Shown here: positions 1-11,819 of the stretch, piece by piece
How positions within the stretch are numbered: position 1 is the stretch's first letter
Layout: each line of letters starts with the position of its first letter
Source: Actinomycetota bacterium
Lineage (GTDB): Bacteria; Actinomycetota; CADDZG01; JAHWKV01
NCBI GenBank assembly: GCA_030447305.1
Contig: JAUJPC010000001.1
Location: 886,506 to 950,505 of the forward strand
Reading direction: 5' to 3'
DNA: 64,000 nucleotides
The notes under the pieces: generated by a model
The model's input: the letters and a program-made list of their open reading frames with translations, nothing else
The model's database searches: none
Told to the model about the DNA's origin: nothing
Position numbers and translations under genes: made by a program

Positions 1-1017
1 CAGGGACGGATCTGCTGGGAGCAGGTCGAGGCCCTGTGCCGAAGCGCCACACCCGAAAACGAACCTGAGCTGTTGGGTCACGCCCTGCGGATGACCGCCA
101 CCCAGCTCAAGGCTCTGCTCGCCAGCCTGGAGCCGGTAGACGTCGTGGATGCCAATCAGGCCTACGAGCAGCGGTTCCTGCACTACCACTGGGATCCGGA
201 CGGACGGGTGCTGCGGTTCAAGGGGATGCTGGCCGACGCCGACGGGGTAGTGGTGGCCAAGGCAATCGAGCACCTGGCGGGCAGAAAGGAGTCGGGGACG
301 GTGGAGCAAGGGTCCGGCGCCGAGGAGGGCTCCGTAGATCACCCGGGGGACTCTGCCGGCTGGGCAGAGATGGCGGCGCTGGCCAGCGACCCTGCTCCCG
401 GCCCAGCTTCGAGCAGGCTTGTGCCGACGCCCTGGTTGAGCTCTCCTCGACCTACCTCTACGCCAAAGGGAATGCGGATAGGGCGACGGTGGTGGTGCAC
501 GTCGACATCGACCGGCTGCGCCAGGACGGGGGAACCGGGATTGCCGCCTTGGACGACGGGCCGATGATCTCCGGCGAGACCGCGCTTAGGTTGGCGTGCG
601 ACTGCCACTGCGAGCTGGTAATCGAGGGGCCGGACCGGGTTCCGATCGGGATCGGCCGGCGCAGCCGGCAGGTTCCTGGATGGCTGTGGCGGGTGCTGAA
701 GCACCGGGACCAGACCTGCCGGTTCCCCGGGTGCGACCGGGCACGCTGGACTCAGGGGCACCACATCCCAGCACTGGACCAATGACGGCCCCACCGACAC
801 CGATAACCTGGTTCTGCTGTGCTGGTTTCATCACCGGCTGGTCCACGAGGGTGGGTGGAGGATCAAGGGCAACGCCGACGAGTGGCTGGACTTCATCAAC
901 CCGCAGGGTCAGATCCTCACCTCACTGCCGCCCCCGGCGGTGGACAAAGAACTCAAGGACGGCCTGCTCGAGCTGTTCTCGGGAGAGCCCTCGCCGGATA
1001 GAGATCCGCCGGAGTAG
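1..1017 (+). pseudogene. DUF222/HNH endonuclease (13E12-type), 5' partial and frameshifted
   Basis: The reading frame is open from base 1, so the true start lies outside the window. The N-terminal part (frame 1, to about base 399) has the DUF222 pattern (QAYEQR, then LHYHWDPDGRVLRFKG). Near 400-407 the frame moves to frame 3, which carries HVDIDRL and the HNH zinc core CRFPGCDRARW followed by HHI. At about 768-771 one extra base moves it back to frame 1 for HWTNDGPTDTDNLVLLCWFHH, with a stop at 1015-1017. Together the three pieces make a normal DUF222-HNH C-terminus, so this is one gene with two compensating 1-nt indels. Such genes are abundant, often mobile-associated, in actinobacteria. It is either a pseudogene or a victim of sequencing error. 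Confidence 0.8.
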
Positions 1018-1064
1018 TACGCCGGGAAATAGGCCACCCACCGTCCTCGTTAAGGTGTAGGACG

Positions 1065-1808
1065 ATGAACAACATGCCCACCGACCTCAAGGCCGTCTTC
1101 TTCGACGCTGGGGAGACACTACTTGCGCCTCACCCTTCACACCACGAGCTGTTTGCCATGGTGCTCGCCGAGCATGGCTACGACGTTGCACCGGAGACGG
1201 TCCAGGAGGTCTTTGCCGGCATGGCGCCCACCTTCGTCGCGGTCATGGACAACATGGCGGTCAAAGCCTGGTCCGTCTCCCGGGAGGCGTCCCTGGAGTT
1301 CTGGGGACGCATCTATGGGGAAGCTCTCGACCGGATGGGTGTCCCCGATCCGCACGGGGCTCTATTCGAGGCGCTCTACCGGCGGTTCACCCGCTACGAC
1401 TCCTACCGGCTCTTCCCCGAGTGCATACCCACGCTACGGGCGGTGAAGGATGCGGGGCTGGTCGTCGGGCTGATCTCCAACTTCGAGGAGTGGCTCGAGG
1501 GCATGCTGATTGAGATGAAGGTTGCCCATCTGTTCGATCTGATGGTGATCTCGGGCAAGGAAGGGATCGAGAAGCCGGACCCGGCGATTTTCCGGCTTGC
1601 ACTTGATCGCACCGGCATCGGCGCCGAGCACTCGCTTTACGTCGGCGACCATCCCAGGCTGGACATCGAGGCGGCCAAGGCGGTTGGAATGGGCGCGGTA
1701 CTGATCGACCGGAAAGGCCACCATCCGAATTTCGAAGGCCACCGGATCGATGCTCTCGACGGCCTTCTGAACCTGCTGGATCTCGGATACTTAGGGGACG
1801 ATGCCTGA
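1065..1808 (+). CDS. HAD-IA family hydrolase
   Basis: A 247-residue cytoplasmic HAD-superfamily protein, probably a small-molecule phosphatase. Motif I is FFDAGETLL with the nucleophile Asp14; the usual second Asp is Glu17. Motif II is LISN (about 137-140), the conserved Lys is in GIEKPDP (about 170), and motif IV is GDHPRLD (about 195-201). The long insert between motifs I and II fits a C1-type helical cap. The substrate cannot be read from the sequence. The ATG at 1065 follows a TAAGGT box at 1051-1056, suggesting a very short or absent leader. Its end overlaps the uvrB start by 8 nt, so the two are probably co-transcribed. Confidence 0.85.
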   Translation: MNNMPTDLKAVFFDAGETLLAPHPSHHELFAMVLAEHGYDVAPETVQEVFAGMAPTFVAVMDNMAVKAWSVSREASLEFWGRIYGEALDRMGVPDPHGALFEALYRRFTRYDSYRLFPECIPTLRAVKDAGLVVGLISNFEEWLEGMLIEMKVAHLFDLMVISGKEGIEKPDPAIFRLALDRTGIGAEHSLYVGDHPRLDIEAAKAVGMGAVLIDRKGHHPNFEGHRIDALDGLLNLLDLGYLGDDA

Positions 1809-3745
1809 TTTCAAGGTTGTCTCGGACTGGGCCCCCAGCGGCGACCAGCCCCAAGCTATTGAGAAGCTGTCGTACGGGCTGAGCGAGGGGTACGCCCGCC
1901 AGACCCTTTTGGGCATCACCGGGTCCGGCAAGGGCTTCACCATGGCGGGGGTCATCGCCAAGGCCCAGAGGCCCACGCTGGTCATCGCACCGAACAAGAG
2001 CCTGGCCGCCCAGCTCACCAACGAGATGAAAGAGTTCTTCCCGCACAACGCGGTGGAGTACTTCGTCTCCTATTACGACTACTACCAGCCGGAGGCGTAC
2101 ATCCCGTCCAGCGACACCTATATCGAGAAGGACTCGTCGCTCAACGACGAGATCGACCGGCTTCGCCACTCCGCCACCTCGGCGCTGCTCAGCCGGCGGG
2201 ACGTCATCATCGTGGCCAGCGTGTCGTGCATCTACGGCTTGGGATCACCGCTGGAGTACGAGTCGCAGCTGCTTCGGCTCGCCATCGGCAAGGAGTATCC
2301 GCAGACCCTGATACTGCGCAGGTTGGTCGACATGGCCTACGAGCGCAACGAGCTGAACTTCATCCGGGGAAAGTTCCGGGTGCGGGGCGACACCCTCGAC
2401 ATCTTCCCGGCCTACGAGCAGACCGCGGTCAGGGTGGAGCTGTTCGGCGACACCGTCGAGCGGCTGGTCCGCATGGACCCGTTGACCGGGGAGCGGCTGG
2501 GCGACGAGGACGCCATCACCATCTTCCCCGCCTCGCACTATGTGGCGTCCGGTCCACGGATGGAGCGGGCCATCCGGCAGATCAAGGCGGAGCTGAAGGA
2601 CCGTCTGCTGGTTCTGGAGAAGCAGAACAAGCTCCTCGAGGCCCAGCGCCTCCGCATGCGAACCGAGTACGACCTGGAGATGATGGAGCAGATCGGCTTC
2701 TGCAACGGCATCGAGAACTACTCCCGCCACATCGACGGCCGGACGGCCGGGTCACCGCCGTTCACCCTGCTGGACTACTTCCCCAACGACTTCCTGACGG
2801 TCATCGACGAGTCCCACGTCACCATCGGGCAGCTTCACGGCATGTACGAGGGTGACCTCAGCCGAAAGGGGGTGCTGGTGGAGCATGGCTTCCGGCTTCC
2901 CTCGGCCATCGACAACCGGCCGCTGAGGTTCGACGAGTTCATCGAGCGGGTGGGCGACGTCATCTTCATGTCGGCCACCCCGAGCCCCTACGAGCTGAAG
3001 GTGTCGAGCCAGGTTGTGGAGCAGATCGTGCGCCCCACCGGACTGGCCGACCCGGAGGTTAGCGTCCGCCCCAGCAAGGGGCAGATTGACGACCTGATGT
3101 CAGAGATCAGAATCCGGGTGGACAGGGACCAGCGGGTGCTGGTGACCACACTGACCAAACGAATGGCCGAGGACCTTACCGACTATCTGCTGGAGTCGGG
3201 TGTGAAGGTCAGGTATCTCCACTCCGACGTAGACACCATCAGCAGGATCGAGATCCTTCGTGACCTTCGGCTCGGAGAGTTCGACGTCCTGGTGGGAATC
3301 AACCTGCTCCGGGAGGGTTCCTTCGCTCACAGACTTCTCTCATCCAGACGATGGGCGCGCGGCCCGCAACGTCGAGGGACAGGTCATCATGTACGCGGAC
3401 AACGTGACCGACTCCATGCAGGCAGCCATCTCCGAGGCCACCCGAAGGCGGCAGATCCAACTGACCTATAACGAGGAGCATGGCATCAACGCGTCGACCA
3501 TTCGCCGCAACATCTCCGACATCCTGCTGGGCGCCGAGTCGGACTCCACCCCGTTGCCCAAGGGCAAGGGCAGGCGGTCCCGCCAGCGCGAGGAGCTGTC
3601 TCTTCCCAGGGACGAGCTCGTCCGCCTGGTTCAGTCGCTGGAGTCCGAGATGCACGAGGCGGCCAAGGGTTTGCGGTTCGAGTATGCGGCCCGGTTGCGA
3701 GATGAGGTCGCCGTCCTGCGCCGGGAGCTGAAGGCCCTTGCCTGA
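1801..3745 (+). pseudogene. uvrB: Excinuclease ABC subunit B, disrupted
   Basis: UvrB is the damage-verifying helicase-like subunit of nucleotide excision repair. Most of it is recognisable: the Walker B DESH, the SATPSPYE motif, and a C-terminal UVR domain (3600-3740) that binds UvrC. There are three defects. Walker A reads GITGSGKG: Gly45 (codon 1933-1935) replaces the Thr/Ser that normally follows the P-loop Lys. After LLREG (to 3317) about 18 residues of helicase motif V plus one base are missing, and [12 protein letters not shown] resumes in frame 3. One more base is missing in the G-run at 3354-3356, so GRAARN and the rest are in frame 2. The 556-residue product that starts at 1801 therefore ends at 3471 without motif VI or the UVR domain. 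Confidence 0.85.
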
Positions 3746-4235
3746 GTTCGATCCGAAGGTAAACGGCCACAGGCTGAGGTCCGTCATCCCCGCCTCCCCG
3801 GCGGGGGGCGGAGTGCTGCTTCTGGCGCTGGTGTCCGCCTTCACCGGTCTGAACATGATGATCGGCGCCGGGGTCGGTGGCATTGTGGGGACGGTCACCA
3901 ACGCGGGCGACGTGACCGCGGCGCTCGCCGCCATCGGCGCCGGCCTGGGAGGCGCCATCGGCGTGGCACTCGGAGTACGAGTGACTCTGCGCCTGGGGGG
4001 CTCCAGCGGCGTGACCTCCGCACGCCGGCTGACCGGTTGGGGGGTCGCAGGCCTGGTGGGCTCGATAGCACTGGCAGCGACCCTGGCCAGCGCGTTCACG
4101 CCCATCATCGCCATTCTTCTCCCCGGGCTGGCGGCCCTTCTGGCAGACCGCTATGCCGCCAAACGGCATCTGGCGCTGAGCGGCAGCCCTCCCCCGAAGG
4201 TCGGGCTGCGGGAGCAGGAGGAGGCCTCGGAGTAG
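3738..4235 (+). CDS. Small glycine-rich integral membrane protein
   Basis: A 165-residue protein of unknown function. It starts at a TTG that overlaps the end of the uvrB reading frame by 8 nt, suggesting translational coupling. About three hydrophobic, Gly/Ala-rich segments are visible (roughly residues 22-50, 55-80 and 103-132), followed by a charged C-terminal tail ending in QEEASE. The first two helices have closely spaced glycines, as in tightly packed helix pairs. No catalytic motif or known domain is recognised. It lies between uvrB and uvrA, but nothing in the protein itself suggests a DNA-repair role. Confidence 0.65.
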   Translation: MPEFDPKVNGHRLRSVIPASPAGGGVLLLALVSAFTGLNMMIGAGVGGIVGTVTNAGDVTAALAAIGAGLGGAIGVALGVRVTLRLGGSSGVTSARRLTGWGVAGLVGSIALAATLASAFTPIIAILLPGLAALLADRYAAKRHLALSGSPPPKVGLREQEEASE

Positions 4236-4260
4236 GCCGCACGGGGAAAGTGGGAAAAAT

Positions 4261-4274
4261 CGAACGTATGATCG
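4261..4274 (+). promoter_or_regulatory. LexA (SOS) box overlapping the uvrA -10 region
   Basis: CGAAC-GTAT-GATCG differs by one base from the Gram-positive/actinobacterial LexA consensus CGAAC-N4-GTTCG. A good -10 hexamer, TATGAT, lies inside it at 4267-4272, so bound LexA would block the promoter. It is 36 nt before the uvrA start. SOS control of uvrA is established in related bacteria; the site itself is inferred from sequence. Confidence 0.7.
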
Positions 4275-4291
4275 GTCGAGGGTCCTCGACC
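4274..4291. repeat. 8-bp inverted repeat in the uvrA leader
   Basis: GGTCGAGG and CCTCGACC are separated by two bases, just downstream of the proposed -10 box. This could be a second operator or a small hairpin in the 5' UTR. A GAGG ribosome-binding site follows at about 4302-4305, before the ATG at 4311. Confidence 0.5.
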
Positions 4292-4310
4292 GTGGCACAA
4301 TGAGGCTTAG

Positions 4311-7175
<2,865 letters not shown>

Positions 7176-7322
7176 AAGCTGCGGTCACCGGCTTTTCACG
7201 GCAGACAGATTCAAGTAATCGTCCTCAAAGCGTCAGTTGGCCGCTAAAATGAGCGCCAGCGGATTTGTCGGCTATCATCTGCCGCCACGCCACCAAAGCT
7301 GATATCAAAACAGGGGTATCCA

Positions 7323-8147
7323 ATGACGAAGGTGTACCGAATTGGTTTGGCCATGATTGGAATGATGGCCGTCCTTGCCACTGCAGCCTTTGTCAAGGTT
7401 GCGATTCTTCCCCGATTCGACGCGGACTCAGCCCAGGATGTCAAAAGGACCCGCCCTGTCGTGGTGGACGCGGCCGCAGAGCCGGCCGCAGCGCCGGCGG
7501 CAGAGCCGGCTGCAGAGCCGACCCCCAGAGCCCCTCTGGTATTCGATCATCCCGAAAGCTCGCCGGTAGCCGATGCCGCAGTCCCCAACGTGCCGGTCTA
7601 CGGATCACCGGGAGCCGCAAGTCCCACCAAGACCCTTAAGAACCCGACGATAGAAGGCGTGCCGCTCATCTTTGCCGTTAAGGAACGACAGGGGGACTGG
7701 ATCAAGGTCCAGCTTCCGGTTAGGCCGAATGGGGCGACAGGTTGGGTGAAAGCGTCCGATGTGAAGACTCGAAGTGTGAACACTCACATTGTGGTGCAGG
7801 TGGCGGAGCGCAGGCTGAGCGCGTTTCGCGGCTCAAAGCTGTTGATGGAGGCTCCGGTCGGGGTGGGCAAGGCCAAGTCCCCCACGCCCACCGGTACCTT
7901 TTATGTTGACATCTCGGTAAAGAATCCCGGACAGGGTTACGGGCGCCACCTGTTGAGTGTTGCCGGCTTTTCCAACGTGCTCAAGAATTTCGGCGGCGGT
8001 GTTGGCCAAATCGCGATTCACGGCACCAGCAACCTTGGTACTGTGGGCCAATTCTCAAGTAACGGGTGCCTGCGGTTGACCAATGACGACGTCGTGCGTC
8101 TGGCAGGCATGGTTCAAACCGGGTCTCCGGTTTTCATCCTGCCTTAG
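7323..8147 (+). CDS. L,D-transpeptidase with SH3-like domain (YkuD family)
   Basis: A 274-residue exported enzyme expected to make 3-3 cross-links in peptidoglycan or to attach proteins to it. Residues about 7-29 form a membrane anchor or signal sequence, followed by an Ala/Pro/Glu-rich linker (about 45-68). An SH3-like segment (about 85-150) contains RQGDWIKVQLP and GWVKASDV. The YkuD catalytic domain follows, with His233 (HGTS) and the nucleophile Cys249 in SSNGCLRL. A strong AGGGG ribosome-binding site precedes the ATG. It stands alone between uvrA and a convergent BI-1 gene. Confidence 0.9.
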   Translation: MTKVYRIGLAMIGMMAVLATAAFVKVAILPRFDADSAQDVKRTRPVVVDAAAEPAAAPAAEPAAEPTPRAPLVFDHPESSPVADAAVPNVPVYGSPGAASPTKTLKNPTIEGVPLIFAVKERQGDWIKVQLPVRPNGATGWVKASDVKTRSVNTHIVVQVAERRLSAFRGSKLLMEAPVGVGKAKSPTPTGTFYVDISVKNPGQGYGRHLLSVAGFSNVLKNFGGGVGQIAIHGTSNLGTVGQFSSNGCLRLTNDDVVRLAGMVQTGSPVFILP

Positions 8148-8150
8148 TTT

Positions 8151-8190
8151 AGAAACAGGTCAGGTTTCTTAACTTAACGATCGGTTAAGT
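8151..8190. terminator. Two hairpins between convergent genes, possible bidirectional terminator
   Basis: AGAAAC (8151-8156) pairs with GTTTCT (8164-8169). ACTTAAC (8172-8178) pairs with GTTAAGT (8184-8190) around GATCG. Both dyads lie between the stops of two convergent genes. The long U-tract of a classical intrinsic terminator is missing, so the role is inferred from position. Confidence 0.45.
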
Positions 8191-8206
8191 GAGTTGATGC
8201 GTCCGC

Positions 8207-8905
8207 TTATTCCCGGCTCATGAACAGCCTGAGGACGTACCAGAACATCAGGGCCACCGAGCCGAACAGCTCAAGCGCAGCTGAGACGTAGCGGTCCTCC
8301 GGATAGGTGCGCAGCACGTTCGACGTCGAGTAGAGGATGGCTGCCCCGGCGAACCCGACCATCGCCACGGAGAAGAAGGTCCCGAGCTGAAAACCGAACA
8401 GCACCGACCCGACGATCAGCAGAATGGCGACGATTCCGCCCCACCTCAGGAAACTCCCCAGGAACGAGAAGTCCTTGCCGGTGGAGACCGCCACCGTCGT
8501 AAGCCCGGCGAAACCGATCAAAGTAACCACGGCGGCGCTGGAGATGGCACCCGGCGCAATTTCGTTCGCGATGTACAGAAGGGGGACGAAGATCAGCGCC
8601 TCCGCAGCGACGAACGCAGCCAGAGCCAGATACTGTGCTTGCATCGATTGCGCTCGTGAGGCTCCCCAGCTTGCGAGGTAACCGACGATCATGAACGCTC
8701 CCAGGATCATCAGCCAGCTCGTCTGGAGCATGGCCCGGGCGATGTTCTCCGCCATCCCGGTACTGAAGAGGAACACCTCGATAGCGGTGAAGCCTGCAAT
8801 TGCCGCAAAGAGGTGCCCGTAAGTCCGGGAGATGAACCGGCTGCGGGCGCTCGCATCCAGGGCGCCGACAGGCGTCCTGAGGGGTGCGGGCATCGAATTG
8901 GCCAT
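8207..8905 (-). CDS. Bax inhibitor-1 (BI-1/YccA) family membrane protein
   Basis: A 232-residue polytopic membrane protein with about seven hydrophobic helices and the family pattern of SRFISRTYGHLFAAIAGF near the N-terminus. BI-1/TMBIM proteins are pH-sensitive Ca2+ leak channels in some bacteria; the role here is not known. The start is the ATG at 8905, because AGGAGG lies 6-7 nt upstream; an in-frame start at 8947 would add 14 unneeded residues. It is divergent from uvrC and convergent with the L,D-transpeptidase gene. Confidence 0.85.
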   Translation of the reverse strand: MANSMPAPLRTPVGALDASARSRFISRTYGHLFAAIAGFTAIEVFLFSTGMAENIARAMLQTSWLMILGAFMIVGYLASWGASRAQSMQAQYLALAAFVAAEALIFVPLLYIANEIAPGAISSAAVVTLIGFAGLTTVAVSTGKDFSFLGSFLRWGGIVAILLIVGSVLFGFQLGTFFSVAMVGFAGAAILYSTSNVLRTYPEDRYVSAALELFGSVALMFWYVLRLFMSRE

Positions 8906-9052
8906 GAAACAACCTCCTATCGTTCGGGCTGCCTGTGCCTGAACCACAGGTCAATCTCCCTGTAAAAAGTGTACTGCTGGACGCGAACGAATGGCAGCCA
9001 GACGGACCAGACCGAATCAGTGGCTACGGAATTGGCGCCGGTGGCCGGCCGT

Positions 9053-9058
9053 TAACAT
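9053..9058 (+). promoter_or_regulatory. -10 box TAACAT for a leaderless uvrC transcript
   Basis: TAACAT fits TANNNT and ends 6 nt before the uvrC ATG. Transcription would therefore begin at or next to the start codon, and no Shine-Dalgarno sequence is visible. Confidence 0.55.
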
Positions 9059-9064
9059 TTACTC

Positions 9065-10921
9065 ATGAGGATCAGACAAGACTGGCGCCCCGCCACTGCA
9101 AACATTCCCGACTCCGCCGGCGTCTACCTGTTCCGGGACGCCGCCGGCCGGGTCATCTATGTGGGCAAGGCGAAGAGCCTCAAGCACCGGGTCCCCAGCT
9201 ACTTCGGAACCGGTTTGCACCCGCGTACCGCCTCTCTGCTGGAGAACGCAGCCGAGGTCGAGTGGATCATGACCAACAACGAGGTGGCGGCGCTCCAGCT
9301 CGAGGTCACCCTGATCAAGGAGCACCAGCCCCGGTTCAATGTCCGTTACCGGGACGACAAGTCGTATCCCTATCTGACGATCAGCTTCAGTGAGGACGTT
9401 CCCCGCGCCAAGGTCACCCGGGGCAAGAAGAACAGGCTGGACCGTTACTACGGCCCTTACGCCCACGCTTACGCCATTAGGGAGACCCTCGACCTCCTCC
9501 TGCGGGTGTTCCCGATTCGCACCTGCAGCAAGGGAGTATTCGACCGGGCGGCGCGAACCGGACGGCCGTGCCTGTTGTTCCACATCGGCCGCTGCTCCGG
9601 CCCCTGCGTGGGGGAGGTCACGCCCCAAGAGCACCTGGACATAGTGAACAAGTTCTGCGCCTTTCTGGACGGCGAGCACGACACCATTGTCAAAGACCTG
9701 CAGGAACGGATGGAGAAGGCAGCCGATGCAATGGAGTACGAGCAGGCTGCGCGGGCTCGCGACCAGCTGATCGCCGTCCAGAAGGTGATCCAGCGGCAGG
9801 AGATGGTGGGCAGCCGCAGGGAGGACTTCGACGCGGTTGCCTTCTCCGGCGACGATCTGGAGGCATCGTTCCAGGTTTTCTTCGTACGTGGCGGACGGGT
9901 TGTGGGCCGAAAGGGCTTCATCGTCGACCGGGTCGAGGCCCTAACCGAATCCGAGCTCATGCACACCTTTCTGGAATCACTGTATGCCGACTTCCAGGAG
10001 GTGCCGAAGAGCGTGCTCGTCACGACCCAGCCGGCGTCCCCGGAGGTGCTGGAGGAGTGGCTCTCCGAGCGGCGGGGATCAGCGGTGAAGATAAAGGTCC
10101 CCGAGCGAGGCTCCAAGCGGCGTCTTCTGGCAACCGTGGAGCGCAACGCCAAGGAGGCGTTCGACCGCAACCGCCTGAAGCGCTCGGCCGACTTCGCCTC
10201 CAGGTCCAAGGCGCTGAACGAGCTGCAGGAGCACCTGGGGCTGGCCGAGGCCCCCCTCCGCATCGAATGCTTCGACATCTCCAACCTGGGTCCCACCGAT
10301 GTGGTGGCGTCGATGGTGGTCTTCGAGGACGCCCTTCCGAAGAAGTCCGATTACCGCAAGTTCAAGATCGCCGGCGTTGCCGGCCAGGACGATTTCGCCT
10401 CAATGGGAGAGGTCATCGAGCGACGGTTCGCCCGATATTTGATGGAGAAGGAGCTTCCGGTGGAGCGCAAGGGCAGATTTGCCTATCCGCCGGGCCTGGT
10501 GGTGGTGGACGGAGGCAAGGGCCAGTTGAATCGAACCGTGGATGTGATGGAGGAGCTGGGAGTCACCGGCATCCCGGTGGTGTCGCTGGCAAAGCGCCTC
10601 GAGGAGGTCTACGTTCCCGGCCGTCCCGATCCGATCATCCTACCGCGAGGCTCGGAGGCCCTTTACCTCATGCAGCGCATCCGTGACGAGGCTCACCGGT
10701 TTGCAATCACTTTCCAGCGGCACCGCCGGGGCAAGCGCATGACCGAGAGCACCCTCGACCGTCTGCCCGGGGTGGGCCCCGCACGGCGCAAGGCCCTGCT
10801 GAGGCACTTCGGTTCCACCAAAGGGCTTCGGGAAGCCACTCGCGAAGAGATCTCCGCAGTGCCAGGAATCGGCGCGGGATTGGCCGAAAAGATCCACGAA
10901 CGGCTGCAATCCGCTGTCTAA
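9065..10921 (+). CDS. uvrC: Excinuclease ABC subunit C
   Basis: UvrC makes both incisions around the lesion after UvrB binding. This is a complete 618-residue copy. An N-terminal GIY-YIG nuclease domain includes GVYLFRD and VIYVGKAKSL (residues about 16-36). A UVR domain follows (about 205-240). The RNase-H-like second nuclease domain begins with ECFDISN, and tandem helix-hairpin-helix motifs close the protein (LPGVGPARR and VPGIGAGLAEKI). It ends 7 nt before rapZ, so the two are probably co-transcribed. The gene is intact although its obligate partner uvrB in the same window is not. Confidence 0.96.
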   Translation: MRIRQDWRPATANIPDSAGVYLFRDAAGRVIYVGKAKSLKHRVPSYFGTGLHPRTASLLENAAEVEWIMTNNEVAALQLEVTLIKEHQPRFNVRYRDDKSYPYLTISFSEDVPRAKVTRGKKNRLDRYYGPYAHAYAIRETLDLLLRVFPIRTCSKGVFDRAARTGRPCLLFHIGRCSGPCVGEVTPQEHLDIVNKFCAFLDGEHDTIVKDLQERMEKAADAMEYEQAARARDQLIAVQKVIQRQEMVGSRREDFDAVAFSGDDLEASFQVFFVRGGRVVGRKGFIVDRVEALTESELMHTFLESLYADFQEVPKSVLVTTQPASPEVLEEWLSERRGSAVKIKVPERGSKRRLLATVERNAKEAFDRNRLKRSADFASRSKALNELQEHLGLAEAPLRIECFDISNLGPTDVVASMVVFEDALPKKSDYRKFKIAGVAGQDDFASMGEVIERRFARYLMEKELPVERKGRFAYPPGLVVVDGGKGQLNRTVDVMEELGVTGIPVVSLAKRLEEVYVPGRPDPIILPRGSEALYLMQRIRDEAHRFAITFQRHRRGKRMTESTLDRLPGVGPARRKALLRHFGSTKGLREATREEISAVPGIGAGLAEKIHERLQSAV

Positions 10922-10928
10922 TGGAAGG

Positions 10929-11810
10929 GTGAACGAAACTTCGTCACCCAAGCCGCGCTTCACCATCATCACCGGCCTGTCCGGTGCCGGTCGTTCCGAG
11001 TGCGCCAAATGCCTCGAGGACCTCGGCTACTTCGTCATCGACAACCTGCCTCCGGCGCTGATCGAGAAGATGGCCGAGCTGGTGACCGTTCCGGGTTCCA
11101 AGGTCAAGCAGGTGGCACTTGTGGTGGACGCCCGGGGCGGCGAGTTCTTCCCGGAACTGGAGAAGTCGCTGGCGCAGCTCGAGGAGCGGGGGGTAGAGCA
11201 CCGGATCCTGTTCCTGGAGGCCCGGGAACGGACGCTGGTGCGCAGGTTCGTCCAGACCCGCCGCCGGCATCCCCTGGCAGACAACGACCGCATCATCGAG
11301 GGAATCCTAGAGGAGCGAGCCATCATGAGTCCGCTGCGGGAACAGGCCGACGTGATCATCGACACCAGCGACCTGAACGTCCACGAGCTCCGCGACAAGA
11401 TCTCGTCGCTGTTTGCCGAGCAACACCCGGGTTCCGGTATGGCGGTGAACGTCATCTCGTTCGGCTACAAGCACGGACTGCCTCTGGATGCCGACGTCGT
11501 CCTGGACTGCCGGTTCCTGCCGAATCCGCACTGGGTGGAGGAGCTGCGACCCCTGAACGGCACCAACCGCAAGGTCCGGGGGTATGTCCTCAACGCACCG
11601 GAGACGGAGCCGTTCCTATCGAAGGTACGCGGGCTGATCTCCACGATGCTGCCGGGGTTCGTCCGGGAAGGACGGCACTACCTGACCATCGCCGTGGGTT
11701 GCACCGGCGGAAAGCACCGCTCGGTGGTCATCAGTGACGAGATCGCCCGCTACGTCAAGGAGAAGGGCTTCGGCTCCACGGTAGTGCATCGGGACCTGGA
11801 CAAGGAGTAG
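10929..11810 (+). CDS. rapZ: RNase adapter / nucleotide-binding protein RapZ (YvcJ family)
   Basis: A 293-residue P-loop protein. Walker A is GLSGAGRS (about 15-22), followed by the family signature DLGYFVIDNLPP. The C-terminal half has FGYKHGLPLDADVVLDCRFLPNPHW and GCTGGKHRSV, typical of RapZ/YvcJ. In E. coli RapZ binds small RNAs and controls amino-sugar synthesis; in Gram-positives it is a UDP-GlcNAc-linked nucleotide-binding protein. It starts at a GTG after GAAGG, 7 nt beyond uvrC. The usual actinobacterial followers yvcK and whiA are absent here. Confidence 0.93.
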   Translation: MNETSSPKPRFTIITGLSGAGRSECAKCLEDLGYFVIDNLPPALIEKMAELVTVPGSKVKQVALVVDARGGEFFPELEKSLAQLEERGVEHRILFLEARERTLVRRFVQTRRRHPLADNDRIIEGILEERAIMSPLREQADVIIDTSDLNVHELRDKISSLFAEQHPGSGMAVNVISFGYKHGLPLDADVVLDCRFLPNPHWVEELRPLNGTNRKVRGYVLNAPETEPFLSKVRGLISTMLPGFVREGRHYLTIAVGCTGGKHRSVVISDEIARYVKEKGFGSTVVHRDLDKE

Positions 11811-11819
11811 CCGGGCCTT

